Below, piece after piece: positions 34,815-45,939 of a stretch of 56,443 nt of DNA. The notes under the pieces are model-generated. The model made no database searches and was not told the DNA's origin. It saw nothing but the letters and a program-made list of their open reading frames with translations. Position numbers and translations under genes: made by a program. The first letter of the stretch is position 1; every line of letters begins with the position of its first letter. The stretch comes from Dimorphilus gyrociliatus (Eukaryota; Annelida; Polychaeta; Dinophilidae): assembly GCA_904063045.1 (NCBI GenBank), contig CAJFCJ010000106.1:60472-116914 (forward strand), read 5' to 3'.

Positions 34815-35438
34815 GAAAAGCGGATATTTGTCGAGGACTTCGAATGTCATCAAGCACTTTGAAAATTTAACTTTTCATTCTTGTAATTTAAATGAAAAAC
34901 AAAGTAGACAGATTTTGGAAATTTGCTACAGCATTGCTCCCATATTGAATCCATTATTCTATGCGAGAATAAAGAATTGGGTGGTGGAGTGAAGAATATT
35001 TGTGAAGGACTTCAAATGTCATTGGACACTTTGAAGAAACTAGATTTACGTTTTTGTGATTTCAATGAGAAACTTACTACTGAGATTGAATATATTTTAA
35101 AACATGGCTGCCAAAATGAAAGATTTATTCTATTTAAAGATATAAAGCTGGATGGAGGAATATTCAAAATTTGGGAATGTCCCCTAAATTCTCTTGGTTT
35201 AAAGCTCTGTAACCTTAAATTTATTAATTTTCCAGTCCATCTAGACTTTCCAAGGTTTAGTCTTTCTGGATCAAACCTCAACCTTCAGAATGGGACAAGA
35301 ACAACTCTAAGAACCTTCACTAGTTATCGCAAGAAGTTTGAAGATGACAGAAAATGGTTCCAAAAGGACAGAAAACGTCCTCAAAATTATAGAAAACCCC
35401 TCCCCTTCCGAAATTATAGACAATATCGAAGAAAATGA
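34815..35438 (+). pseudogene. NLR/RNI-type LRR relic (right arm)
   Basis: Mirror of 32227-32850 with the same 28-29 residue LRR pattern, the same frame break and the same fusion to an inverted-terminal element end. Confidence 0.65.
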
Positions 35439-35494
35439 CTGATATATTTAATTAATAAATAATTAATTAATTTCATAACCAAATGAACATAATA

Positions 35495-35785
35495 TCAGCA
35501 GCTATGTTTGTCAGCACAAGCTGTTTCCTTATCCTCCCTACTTTGAATAACCCATCAGAGGTTATTAGTCTCCGAACCATTACTCCATCCCTGCCCATAT
35601 TTTTCGTCGCCCTAAAGTCTTTTTCACCATCATTTGTCCACATCCTGAAGTCATCTTAGTGAGAATCTAGCCTCATCAGCTAAAGATGCTTTATGCTAGT
35701 CTAGATTCTGCCTATTGCTTATAACTTTCTTACTTTTTTATATTTCTTGGTCACAAGATCTCTCATATCTTTGTTGAATAAATAC
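35495..35785 (-). mobile_element. Tc1/mariner relic (right arm)
   Basis: Mirror of 31880-32170. Confidence 0.7.
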
Positions 35786-36184
35786 AATAAATATGAACAA
35801 ATATTATTAAAATATAATTAATTTATAAAAATAGAACGCAAAGAATTCAAATCAGCTGCTAGAAAAAAGTTTTGTGGCAGCAAATAATGTTGTTTATCAA
35901 CCTGAATGTCATGCTTTCAGCTATTATAGAAAACCTCTGTGTCAGCTGCTATACTACTACTATTACTCTGTTGCATATAGAGCAGAACAAAGTTGCAAAA
36001 GTAGGACAATTATGCTTGTTTATTAATATTTAACAAACTACAGATGGCGCTTTAACATGAGATGGTGCTTCCTCCCTGCCATATTTCGTTAAGATTACCT
36101 TCATTTTGATTTACAAAGCCGGTAAATATTGAACTTGTGTCTTTGTAATTTTAATTTTTATCAAAATTACATGATTTTAGTACA

Positions 36185-36892
36185 ATGTTATATCTATCAT
36201 TACTTAGATTGATGGTGTTCAAACAGAAAGGTATGAAAGTAGTGATTACAGGATCATCTGGCTTAATGGGAAAAGGAGCATTGCTGCAATGCGTCAAAGA
36301 CAGTAGAGTGGAAGAAGTGTTAATAATCAACCGAAAGAGCATTGGTTTTAACCATCCGAAGGTGAAGGAAATTTTATTGACGGATATGTTCGAATTGGAT
36401 TCCATTAAGGAGGAGTTGAAGGGCTACGATGCTTGCTTCTTTTCAATTGGTATTACTGCTTTTCGGGCAAAGGAAGAATATTATCACAAAATGACGTTTG
36501 GTCTTACAAAATTGTTTGCCGACGTTCTCTGGCAGCAAAATCCGGATCTGACGTTTTTATATATATCAGCAGAGGGCAGTGATCCTACAGAAAGTAGTGG
36601 GTCTTTTTGGAAAGATGCTAGGGGGAAAACTGAAAATTATATCATTCATTCTGGGAAAAAAGGATATGTTTTTCGTTTAGCAGTTATAAAACCGATAGGA
36701 GAGGTTAGTTCCAGAACATACGGAGCTGCAGAACCCGTTGTAAAAGTACTCTACCCAGTCTTAAGATGCCTTGCTCCAAATAAGGTAACCACCACCGAAA
36801 ATATAGGAAAATCCTTCTTAAACATTGTCGAAAAGGGAAATGATATAAAGTTGCTTCAATCAAGAGCAATAAATGCGCTGGCAGCTCAATAA
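36185..36892 (+). CDS. NAD(P)-binding epimerase/HTATIP2-like protein
   Basis: Intronless ORF of 235 residues. It starts MLYLSLLRLMVFKQKG; the second ATG, 16 residues later (MKVVITGSSG), fits the family start better. Rossmann fold signature TGSSGLMGKG, then beta2 EEVLIINR (Arg at its end suggests NADP), a DACFFSIG strand, LTFLYISAEGSDPTESS and the KTENYI segment in place of YxxxK, then FRLAVIKPIGEVSSRT and VTTTENIGKSFLNI. These match atypical SDR proteins common in bacteria, especially Bacteroidetes, and resemble HTATIP2 more distantly. The substrate is unknown. The lack of introns and bacterial look make gene transfer possible; eukaryote-like flanks argue against contamination. Confidence 0.8.
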   Translation: MLYLSLLRLMVFKQKGMKVVITGSSGLMGKGALLQCVKDSRVEEVLIINRKSIGFNHPKVKEILLTDMFELDSIKEELKGYDACFFSIGITAFRAKEEYYHKMTFGLTKLFADVLWQQNPDLTFLYISAEGSDPTESSGSFWKDARGKTENYIIHSGKKGYVFRLAVIKPIGEVSSRTYGAAEPVVKVLYPVLRCLAPNKVTTTENIGKSFLNIVEKGNDIKLLQSRAINALAAQ

Positions 36893-37293
36893 GGCCTAGA
36901 ATTACGGATAAGTGGCATTTCTCTTGAATGGTTTTTAATGGCTAGATTTTGATGAAAGTTTCCTAACCAATTATTACAAATAAATTACAACTTTTAATGA
37001 TTTATTTCAATGCAGTCATTGCTGTTCTCACCTCACTGATAATAAACACTTCAAAACAAACAATACCAATCAACAATAAACTAAATTCCAACACACCAAT
37101 CATTCTTTCACATTTCTCTTTCACAACATACGAAACTAGGACACAGAGGTCGCTGCGTATCATACTACAGATTCCATTTGTGTTTTCCTCTCTTACGTGT
37201 ATAGGACCAAACAAAAAAAACAAACACAAGCAATTATTAGCTATAGGTCTTTGTAATCGCCACATAGACCTGTTTACTCCAAAGTAGATGTTG
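36893..37293. other. Unassigned sequence (right arm)
   Basis: Mirror of 30381-30778. Open stretches on both strands overlap and show no motif. Confidence 0.35.
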
Positions 37294-38954
37294 TATAAAG
37301 TCAAGGCCTAAAATACTCGGACACTATAAATTTTGATAGGCCAATTTTGAAAACACCCCAGAAATGTTATCTTTGTTTTCAATTGGTTTTTTTGTCTAAA
37401 TTTCCATGAAGAAAGAGTTATATTTATGTAATACTGAAAAAAATTATAGAAAATTATCATATTGTGAAAATTATTAGCAAAATTTTTTTATTAATTTTTA
37501 TTGTTTTTTTCTTTATTTGGCTGTAAGTCCAAATTAACCGTACATCCGGATTACATCCAGTTTTGCGTTTAAATAGACATCTTAAACTGATATTTTTTTC
37601 AACAAAATTAATTTTCCAAGTTAAGTTGATTACTTATTATCTATTTTACCTACTTTAGTTAATTTTTATATCATTTATTTCATTATGGCATGGGGAAAAG
37701 AGGTTAGGAACCTGGTAATCCAGAAATATGAAGAATTGGGGAAAGTAAGGGAAACTGCAAGGGCTTTGGGAATGGCATCATCTACAGTTAGCAACATTTT
37801 AAGGTATAAGCCACCCAAACAAGGGGTCGTCCAAAGAGACTCACAGAAAGAGATGTAGCAAGAATGAATAGGATTGTGAAGAGACTTAAAAGAAACAAGG
37901 AAAGGGTAACTGCTAGGAAGATTTTAAATGAATTAGAGGTAGATGTAGGCCTGAAGACAATTCAGAGAGAGTTGAAATTGCAAAATTTTTGTTATAAACG
38001 AATTCGACAAAGAGTTGATCTCACAAGCAATGACTGCAAAAGAAGGAAACAGTATTGTTTAAAAACTATTCGAGATAACTTAGATTGGTCAAGAGTCATA
38101 TTTACGGATGAGGCAAGGTTTTCATTGAGTGGTCCTGACAACTTCAGGACCTGGACAAATGACAGGGTAAAAGAGATGAGATTAACAAAAAATATGGGCA
38201 GAGGTGGAGTAATGGTTTGGGACTGATAACCTCGGATGGTGTGTTTGAGGTATGGAGAGTAAGCAAAAGATTGAATGCCCAAAACTATGCTACATTTGTG
38301 GTCGAAGATGTTCTCCCAGTTATAGAAGAAATCTCAGATAAAATGGGGAGAGATTATATCTTCCAGCAGGATAATGCTGGGTGCCATACTGCAAGAGTTA
38401 CCAGCAGGGCATTCAGGATGAACGGCATACATTCAATTGATTGGCCAGCTAAGAGCCCTGATCTTAGCCCAATAGAAAATGTGTGGCACCTGACCAAAAA
38501 TTTGGTTTACAATGGGGCACAATTCACATCAGAAGATGAACTATGGGAGAAAATTAAAAACTGTTCCTACAAACTTATAAACAAAAATCCTGACTTGCTA
38601 CCAAATCTGTATGCTGGAATGGGGGGTAGGATCATTACGTGCATTGAGAAAGAAGGTCACCAAATACAGAAGTAGTAAAAATATTAGTCCCCAGACCATT
38701 GTCCAGAATAATGTGACTCACAGCCAAATAAGAAAAAAACTTATGAAAATATACACTATATAAAAATGAAAAAAATTATGTAAAAACTTATCTAAATACT
38801 ATTTGATAGAAATTTCTATGTAGATCCAAGTTTCGCCTAATATTTCATTGCTAAAAAATAGAAAAAAAAATCTTTTTTGATCAAGAAAAAGATTTTTAAT
38901 CTTTGGCCTATCAAAATTTACGGTGTCCGCGGTATTTTAGACCTTCACTTTATA
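37294..38954 (+). mobile_element. Tc1/mariner transposon, full length (right arm)
   Basis: Mirror of 28721-30380, with the same TA-flanked termini and inner inverted repeats. Confidence 0.9.
37685..38675 (+). pseudogene. Tc1-like DD34E transposase (right arm), frameshifted
   Basis: ATG at 37685. Same protein as in the left arm, with the shared frameshift after PPKQ (near 37825). In this arm DEARFSLSG is in frame, but one G is missing in VMVWG (near 38220), which closes the frame at 38226; the rest continues 38217-38675. Catalytic D, D and E all remain readable across the pieces. Confidence 0.85.
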
Positions 38955-39090
38955 ACTAGAGTTAATTTTTTTATGAAGTCTTAAGTTTTTATTATTCAAT
39001 AAATGTGACAATAATTTTATATTCTTTTTAAAATTTATATTTTAGAAGTTCATTATACTATTCATTTTAACATTCCTTTAAACTACTCAC

Positions 39091-39180
39091 CCAGATTAAA
39101 GCATTTATCTTGATTTTCATCACTTAAATCTATACATTTGATAAATTTATCACATAATTCCCATTTTTGTACACATTCAA
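39091..39180 (-). pseudogene. LDLa exon (right arm), possibly of receptor gene 4
   Basis: Mirror of 28495-28584. It is on the same strand as, and downstream of, the receptor gene 4 exons beginning at 39357. It could be a genuine exon of that gene, but the CTLD that should lie between is absent, at the unresolved 'n'. Confidence 0.5.
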
Positions 39181-39355
39181 CTGCATTTACAAGAGAGAAA
39201 AATATCTCAAGAACAAATACAAGCCAAATTTACATGCCAGTGTCACTGTTCTATACTTGGACCAGAGATTGATGTATAAATTCAATTAGGAAAATAACCC
39301 AATAAGTTACCAACTGTACCTGGAACCTTTAAAATTGTCAATCAGCCATTCAAGT

Positions 39356-39356
39356 N
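39356..39356. other. Ambiguous base, probable assembly junction
   Basis: The only ambiguous base I noticed. It falls exactly where the giant inverted repeat ends and in the middle of an SRCR exon of receptor gene 4 (CHTFGFQYG...). Probably a collapsed gap between two contigs. Confidence 0.8.
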
Positions 39357-41439
39357 AAATTCTTCCATATTGAAAACCAAAAGTATGGCATAAATTCATT
39401 ATATTTCGGAATCTTAGTGATTCATAAGATGGCTGATACCAAATATTTTTGTAAAATATTTGTAAATTTCCAATAAAATTAGTATAATTATGATTTTCCC
39501 CAAAATCTAAAATATTTGGTTCAGTGTTGAAAATTCTGTATTGATAATCTATATAAACAAATATAATAATAATAATACTCTATCTATATATCAAAATTAG
39601 AGAAACAAGTAAAACCTGTGAAGTTTTTCTCTTCACACCTTACTGCTAATCCATAAAAACCAGAGCCACGAAGCATTGTTTCACAGCTGCCCAAATCATT
39701 TATAGATAGACTGCAATCTTTTAAACTATACAATACATTTTTTTGTTTCAGAAGATTAACATCAGAGCAAATTTCAGGTGACTATAAAATTCAAAGGATA
39801 TATCAATATTTACGTAATTACCATTTGATATGTAATTACTGTATCCGGTACTGGGAAAACTTGAAATATAGGATTGAGTATTTTATTTTGATGCCAACAC
39901 ACAAGTAAAGCTACTTTTTCAATATTTTCAGAAAGGTCAAATCCTAAAGCAGTAGTACCAAATGATTTGGATTTTGCTATAAAAGTCGTGTCAGAATGAA
40001 TCACATTTTTATAAAATATTTTATGCAAGAAATCTGGTGCTTGTTCAATCTTAAAATCTGAAATTTATGATAAAAACAATATTACCAAAGCTTCTACTAT
40101 GATTTTTAAGAGTGATTTACCATTAATTTCTGGAAAAAAGCATGTAAATCGTTTAATATTCATGCTAGAGCTACTTCTTAGATTATATGTATAATTTTTA
40201 TAGATTATAACTATATATTTAGCATTGTATGTAGTTGAATCTTTTGTGAAAAAGAGTACTTTTGTACATAAACTACTCTTCATTTCCATACTCTCTGGAT
40301 ACAATTTAAATGTTGTTTTCAATTTTCTCATGAATATTGTCAATTGCAATCTTTGAAAGTAAAAATCAATCAAATTTATCACACCAGCAAACATAACTGT
40401 AGGGGGTTTAAACAAATAATGATTTAAAATCCATGCTAAAATCATAACAAATTGAAATAATAGTTAATGGGATTGAGAGAAAATGTGTCAATAGATTCAA
40501 GTGTAAGATCAAATTTGGAGCATTTTAGGGGATTAGGAAAGTTAAATTTTAATTTGTTTCGGGTCATGTTGGGGTTGAAATGAAAACAATCTTGTTAACT
40601 ATTGAGTACTGGTAAAGGTGAGACTTCAAAAAAGACAACATTTTCTCCCCAATCCAAAATTAACTTACAAGGTTCAGTATATTTGTAACATTTTAAACAA
40701 ATAAGATTTTCACTACTTGTTAAAGAATCAATTGTATATCTATGGATATTACTCATTCAAAAAATATATTTTATTACATATTTTGTTTATATCGATGAGA
40801 AATTAGAAAAAAGTTGATATTTCAGACGAAAACTACTTTTGAAAAAGTGTTTAATGATAGAATTTATTCAATTCAGCAGTGAGTTATGAATTCCTTTAAG
40901 AATATTCTTAAAAATTTTTCTAATTTTAAAAAACAAAAAACTGTTTGCTCACTTACACTTGAATATCAAGTTTTTCTTTATGCCTGAGATAAACTGTTCC
41001 CCTTGTTCCTGAATGAAAATTTTTAGACTTTATAATCTATTGATTTAGCCAACAGTACATCCACGTATACAAAATGTAGTAAAACTGTACCTGAGTGTAA
41101 CCCCCCTAATGATTATGGCTTCACCTGCTATCTATACATACCTTGATGTTGGCAGATTTGTGTAATACTGTGTATTTCATCGTAGTTCATTGAATTGCAA
41201 ACATGATTCAAATTGTTTTCAAAAATATCAGATGAATATCCAATAGCTTCTGTCCAATTTTTGAAATTTAGTTTTAATATTCCATATATAGAATATTTGT
41301 CTTCTGTTAATGGTTTTATCAAAAATCTTGCTTGTTTCTCATTCAATAGACTTTTTGATAAAATATGTTTACTTGGGCATTTTTCCAGAGAAGTAATGAT
41401 GAAAAAATGAAAGATAAAAATAGAGGACAGAGTTAGCAT
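39357..41439 (-). CDS. Receptor gene 4, 5' part (SRCR ectodomain), truncated
   Basis: The ATG at 41439 opens a signal peptide (MLTLSSIFIFHFFIITS) and an SRCR-like exon to about 41144 (YSIYGILKLNFKNWTE, as in receptor gene 1). Further exons closely parallel gene 1: about 40680-40760 (NLICLKCYKYTEP in both), 40120-40395, 39810-40070, 39620-39780 (CEEKNFTG) and 39357-39550 (NHNYTNFIGNLQIFYKN, LCHTFGF). The gene stops at the lone 'n', so the CTLD, LRR, 7TM and tail are missing from this assembly. Gene 4 is the closest paralog of gene 1 in this window. Confidence 0.75.
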
Positions 41440-41449
41440 TATTCAAAAG

Positions 41450-41990
41450 ATATTTCTTTATTAATTACATATTTTTAGATTTATATTTGCATAAAATAGA
41501 GATGGGCAATATTAGAAAATATGTTCATTAACAATCTTCATTTCATATCAAATTTTACATGTTTTTACTATCAAATTTCATGTTGTCTATTTTATAATAA
41601 AAGAAAACTTGGACAAAACGTCCAACAGTCATACAACTATTATATAATGAGAACTGGAGGGTGATTAATCAATTCATTGCCAACATTGGACAAATCAAGG
41701 AAGAGAATCTTACTGAATTCATCTGCTCTAGTTGTGATGTCCATGGACGGCGTAACCTTGGAATTTATGGAGAATTATCAAGTCCCTCTACAAAGAGTTA
41801 TGAGTGGAGGTCTTGGGAACTATTAAAGATACCATTGTTTGCAATTAATTTTTTACCTTTTACTTTTAAATATATCAATTTTGTGGAATGTTCACAACAG
41901 TAGCCAATTAATATATTGGAAGGAACTTAGAATTGATCTAGGTTTTCATGTGGCACATGTTATAACAGTACTGATTGATTTAAACCTGGA
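41450..41990. other. Unassigned sequence upstream of receptor gene 4
   Basis: Contains the likely promoter of gene 4. The plus-strand open stretches 41661-41903 and 41839-42033 overlap and show no motif. Confidence 0.35.
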
Positions 41991-41994
41991 ATAC

Positions 41995-42300
41995 CACGCG
42001 GCAGTACTAAAAATTCATAATATTTGCTTGTGAACAATTTTTGAAGTTCTTCACAAATCTTCAATTTTCCATCACATGATTATAAATAAAGCCATTCCAA
42101 TGTATTTTTAGAGTTTTGAAGTGCCTCAATATTTCACTCCCCATTTCTACATTTCCTCTCAAATCTCTTATTTTTATATTTGAACATTATTTTAGTAAAT
42201 CTCCAATTGCTTTAGTTTGTTTGACATTTAAATTGCAGAGCTGTGAATAGAGCTCTTCCAGATAAATAGTTTAGTAGTTGAATGCTATAAAAAAGACTTG
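41995..42300 (-). pseudogene. NLR/RNI-type LRR relic
   Basis: Minus-strand translation gives ELYSQLCNLNVKQTKAIGDL, then NIKIRDLRGNVEMGSEIL, and, after stops, a K-I-C-E-E-L-Q piece, like the units at 45.9-46.9 kb. Several stop codons; not functional. Confidence 0.55.
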
Positions 42301-43306
42301 ACCCAAAATGAGAAGCAAATTTCTCACATTTGAAGATTGATTGCTACTCTGTCCAATACAACCTAAAGAAGTGAATGAAACATTATCCGATGAGAGACAG
42401 ATGCAAATCTGATCACTCCAAAAAGATAGCCAATTTTTCTGCAAAGAAGATTCAATGCAAGTATGGTCAGAAAATTTAAACGATGAAAAAAGGTCACTGA
42501 ATTGGCAAAGCTAGCGTCCAACAGAAGGGCGCGCCACTAATTACATTATGAAGTTGATCAACCTCCCACTGCATGAAGTGTATTAATTCCTTCAGTTAGG
42601 CTTATTTCTTTTAAAATTATGCTTATTGTAATCTATATTAAGGCAGCATTTCTTAACAGGGTTTAATTTTAGGGTGAAATGTAGTTTACATTTTATTCTA
42701 TTGAAGATGCCAATTGAAAACAAAACACTAGATAAGATCGTTTAACAACTGGCAATTTTGAATTTAACTTATAACTTTCAACCTCTCATTTTACCAAAGA
42801 CAAGTTCAAAAGTCATTCAGATAATCATTATCTTTAATATACTTTCAGTTTTTCTACAATCATTCGATGTGTAATTTTGAGAGTCTAAAGGCTAAATTAC
42901 CGCTTAATTCTGTGATTTTTGTCAAGTAATTTTCTCTCTGTTTGTTTGTAATCATTTGTGATTTTTAATAGTGTTCTAATTAGGAATTACAGGAAACATT
43001 TAAAATCTACTTTACTAATAGGTCTCAGCAGATCTGAAAAAAGATATAGAATTGTTAATGGCTGTATACACCAACCTCTTTTCATTATGAAATTGTTGAC
43101 ATTGCTAAGAAATAAAATATACTACATTTGCCTCTGTTCATTAATTATAGACGATTTAGATAATGCTTTCCATTACTCCTACTTCAGCATGCATGATAAA
43201 ACTGGAATGCTTAATTAGATATTGTATCATAAATATTAATAATAAACTCTGCCATCTTTTGCTTTCATAAGATTCTTTATGCAAAGAAGAGAAATAAATT
43301 TGAAAG
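42301..43306. other. Unassigned sequence 5' of the plus-strand GPCR
   Basis: No gene recognised; probably includes the promoter or untranslated leader of the GPCR at 43307. The open stretch 42958-43218 has no motif. Confidence 0.35.
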
Positions 43307-44248
43307 ATGAATATATCTGAAATTGGTTTTCTTGTTTTAGCTGATCTAAATAAGTTTCAAGAAACTGCTTGCATGACACTACTTATGGTTATATTAATAT
43401 TTGGCTTGATACTCTCCAGTATAGTTATCTTCTTATTCCTAAAATTCGAATCTGTTAGAAAGTCATGTGGTTATTTTATATTTTGTACAATGATAAATCA
43501 TGTTTTATTAACATTGTGGTTTCTTTTCATTCATCTTAGTATGTTTCTTGGAAGTTTTAAAAGAATATCACCAGTTTTTTGTGTACTTATGATTACAATT
43601 CCTAGTTGTGCAAATATTCTAGCTCAGGTTAATTTGTTAGGCGTATTTGTAACAAGATATTTTTCCATACGTTTTCCATTTAAATTCAATTACTTTTGTT
43701 TTTCAAAGATACAGATTTTTGCAACAATTTGTGTAAATATATTTGGTCTTGTTGGTTCATCCATGCCTTTATTGTTACCAAGTGAGAAATCCCATATATG
43801 TTTTGGTTATATTTCAACAGAAAGCACCCCTTTGATTATATTACTCGTATTCTATTTTGGGCCAATTATACCATCTTTAATATTTCATTTTCTTTTGTTA
43901 AAGTTAGCTAGGAAGCATGCAAGATCTATGCAAATGCAGATGAATACTGTTCAATCTGTATCAGCATCTTCAAAAGCTACACTATATAAACTAATGTTAG
44001 TTTTCATATTATGGTCGTGTTATCTATATCTACTTAAGGATATTACTTTAAATCAATATGTAATATCTGGTAGAAAAGCAGTTTTGGTAGAGCTTTGTAT
44101 AATTTCTCCAACAGTTATTAATTCACTTATAGTACTCATAAGCAATTCTCATATAAAGCTAATCTTCAAGAACCATTTCAAGTTAAAGATATTTCCTAAA
44201 ACTGATAATAGCTTCTCCAATAATAGAAATAGAGCTATTTTAATGTGA
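43307..44248 (+). CDS. Intronless class A-like GPCR
   Basis: Single-exon gene of 313 residues, ATG at 43307. Seven hydrophobic segments. TM1 is ILIFGLILSSIVIFLFL (no GN). TM3 ends LGVFVTRYFSIRFPFKF (TRY for DRY). ECL2 has a Cys (KSHICFGY), paired with the TM3 Cys region SPVFCVLM. ICL3 has LARKHARSMQMQMN, TM6 is LMLVFILWSCYLYLL (W-S-C without the Pro), and TM7 is IISPTVINSLIVLISN (N-S-L-I-V for NPxxY). Rather short for the class. It differs from the other two intronless GPCRs and points the opposite way. Ligand unknown. Confidence 0.85.
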   Translation: MNISEIGFLVLADLNKFQETACMTLLMVILIFGLILSSIVIFLFLKFESVRKSCGYFIFCTMINHVLLTLWFLFIHLSMFLGSFKRISPVFCVLMITIPSCANILAQVNLLGVFVTRYFSIRFPFKFNYFCFSKIQIFATICVNIFGLVGSSMPLLLPSEKSHICFGYISTESTPLIILLVFYFGPIIPSLIFHFLLLKLARKHARSMQMQMNTVQSVSASSKATLYKLMLVFILWSCYLYLLKDITLNQYVISGRKAVLVELCIISPTVINSLIVLISNSHIKLIFKNHFKLKIFPKTDNSFSNNRNRAILM

Positions 44249-45733
44249 ACACAAGGCTAGATTTAATCATCGCTAAGTATATCTATAAATCTTTATTTTT
44301 TTTTGCTCTAACTATCACTGCCAACCAAGAATAAATACTATAAATACGGCTGTTTTTCAAGAGTTCTTTATATGTCTTTGCATATTGTTTAAACTCTAAT
44401 TGTATTGGATTTAAATTAATTTTAAGTCAGCTGAACCAAAGTGGAGATTGTTTGAATTTGTTGTACTCAATAACTTGGACATGTTCTTTTAATGAACAAT
44501 ACCTGTATATACTTTCTAGATTCTTACATATGGATTTTTTTCAATTGTCTTTTAAATATTTATTTATGTTTGTGTGAATATTTAAATTTGGTGAATTTTC
44601 AATCTGGAATTATATTTCCCAGTTTGGTTAGAAGATTTTTCAAACATTTTCGCTATTTTTCCTATAGATAACAAAAAAACACATTCTACACATACACTTG
44701 TTCTCCTCTGGTAAGTATAGTAGTTAAGAAAGCCAAATTATATTTCAATCAGTCCTGATAAATTTATTAAAATATTCACCTTCTGATACACAGAGAACAA
44801 ACCAGCTGTGAAGCATCTAATTTGTTAAAATTGCTCACCTAAAGAAGGGGTAATTATAGCACCCCGAAAATGTGTCTAGTGACTTTAAAATGTTCTGCAG
44901 TCTAAAATTAATCAAGTAAAGTGAACATTCAATAAATACAATAAAACATCATTATTAATATATATTGCTATATTTACAGGAAGGTAATGTTCTCAACCAT
45001 ATCTCTTATCATTTGTTCTTGTCGTTCACATGGATAATGATAGCGCATTCGATAAATTCGTTTTTAAGCCTAAGCTCCAATATCTCACACAACTAAAACA
45101 TTGGGCAGTCTAAAAGTCTATTACACTTTAAAAATACAGTATGTTGATTGCTGAAAATGTTATTTTTTATGATATTACTAGTATAACAATACTAATAGAG
45201 TTATATTGAACAAAAGTAATTTTCAATCCACCTCTATTTGAACAAGTAAGACTTGTAACTGCATTTTTTTATTATCTGTGATGATATTTGATATCCAACC
45301 CTTATCTAATATGTTATTGGATGTGTAAAAACCATTTAGTTCATTTTATCAATTCATGTTTTATAAAATATGCAGACAATTAAGCTAGCAATATCCTATC
45401 ATTAATTGGTTAATTATTCTAATTTGCCAAATTAGTCATCTAATTTCATGTCCACTTTTTTCATAAGCTAACTTGATATTCTAATGTCTGCGAAACACAA
45501 AAACTGCTGTAGTATTGTTTATAAACATCGAACTGACTTATATCCTAAACATTTTCAACAATCTACCTGGCTTCCTTTACAATTTTTTTATTATTTTAAA
45601 TTTAGAAATTACAGTTATAGACTCTGATAGTTGTCTTTTTGAAATTTTATATGAAATATTTTGATATTTCTCTTCAATAAAAGAAAACCATTGGAGAAAA
45701 CAGGATTTTTGAATGAATGGAATCCTTTTCAAA
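44249..45733. other. Gene-poor sequence
   Basis: No coding potential, repeat or RNA gene recognised. Confidence 0.4.
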
Positions 45734-45932
45734 GGGGCCGACAGAAAACGTGCCCAAGTAAGATTTTTGAAAGCAACATTTCGGAATTATTAAAAAGAGT
45801 AAAGTAGGTATTGATTGGTAGTTAAGGGGTTCCGTCTAAAGGTTAGGGGTAAGTTAAGAAGTTAGGGAGAGACAAGGGCTTGGATAGGGTAAGGGTTAAA
45901 CTATGCATTTGGGGACGTTTTTTGTTATATCC
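45734..45932 (-). mobile_element. Inverted-terminal element, copy A
   Basis: 199 bp. The left end GGGGCCGACAGAAAACGTGC pairs with the right end ttggggacgttttttgtta. The perfect 9-bp direct repeat cttttcaaa flanks it (45725-45733 and 45933-45941). The interior is G-rich telomere-like (ggttaggggtaag, gggtaagggtt). No ORF, so non-autonomous. Confidence 0.85.
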
Positions 45933-45939
45933 CTTTTCA

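Larger units (their letters stand above)
34044..39355 (-). repeat. Giant inverted repeat, right arm
   Basis: About 5312 bp, the reverse complement of 28319-33621 with near identity. It ends exactly at the single 'n' (39356). The epimerase-like frame is intact here, while the last transposase exon is intact only in the left arm. Confidence 0.95.

Noticed and set aside
36185-36892. Bacterial contamination as the source of the epimerase-like gene
   Set aside because: It lies between Tc1 copies and an NLR-type LRR relic in a continuous AT-rich animal-type arm, with no bacterial neighbours. Transfer or an animal homolog is more likely.
36997-37304. Overlapping open frames on both strands (and mirrors at about 30.4-30.7 kb)
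   Set aside because: No motif, the two strands compete, and the region is non-coding between a transposon and a gene.
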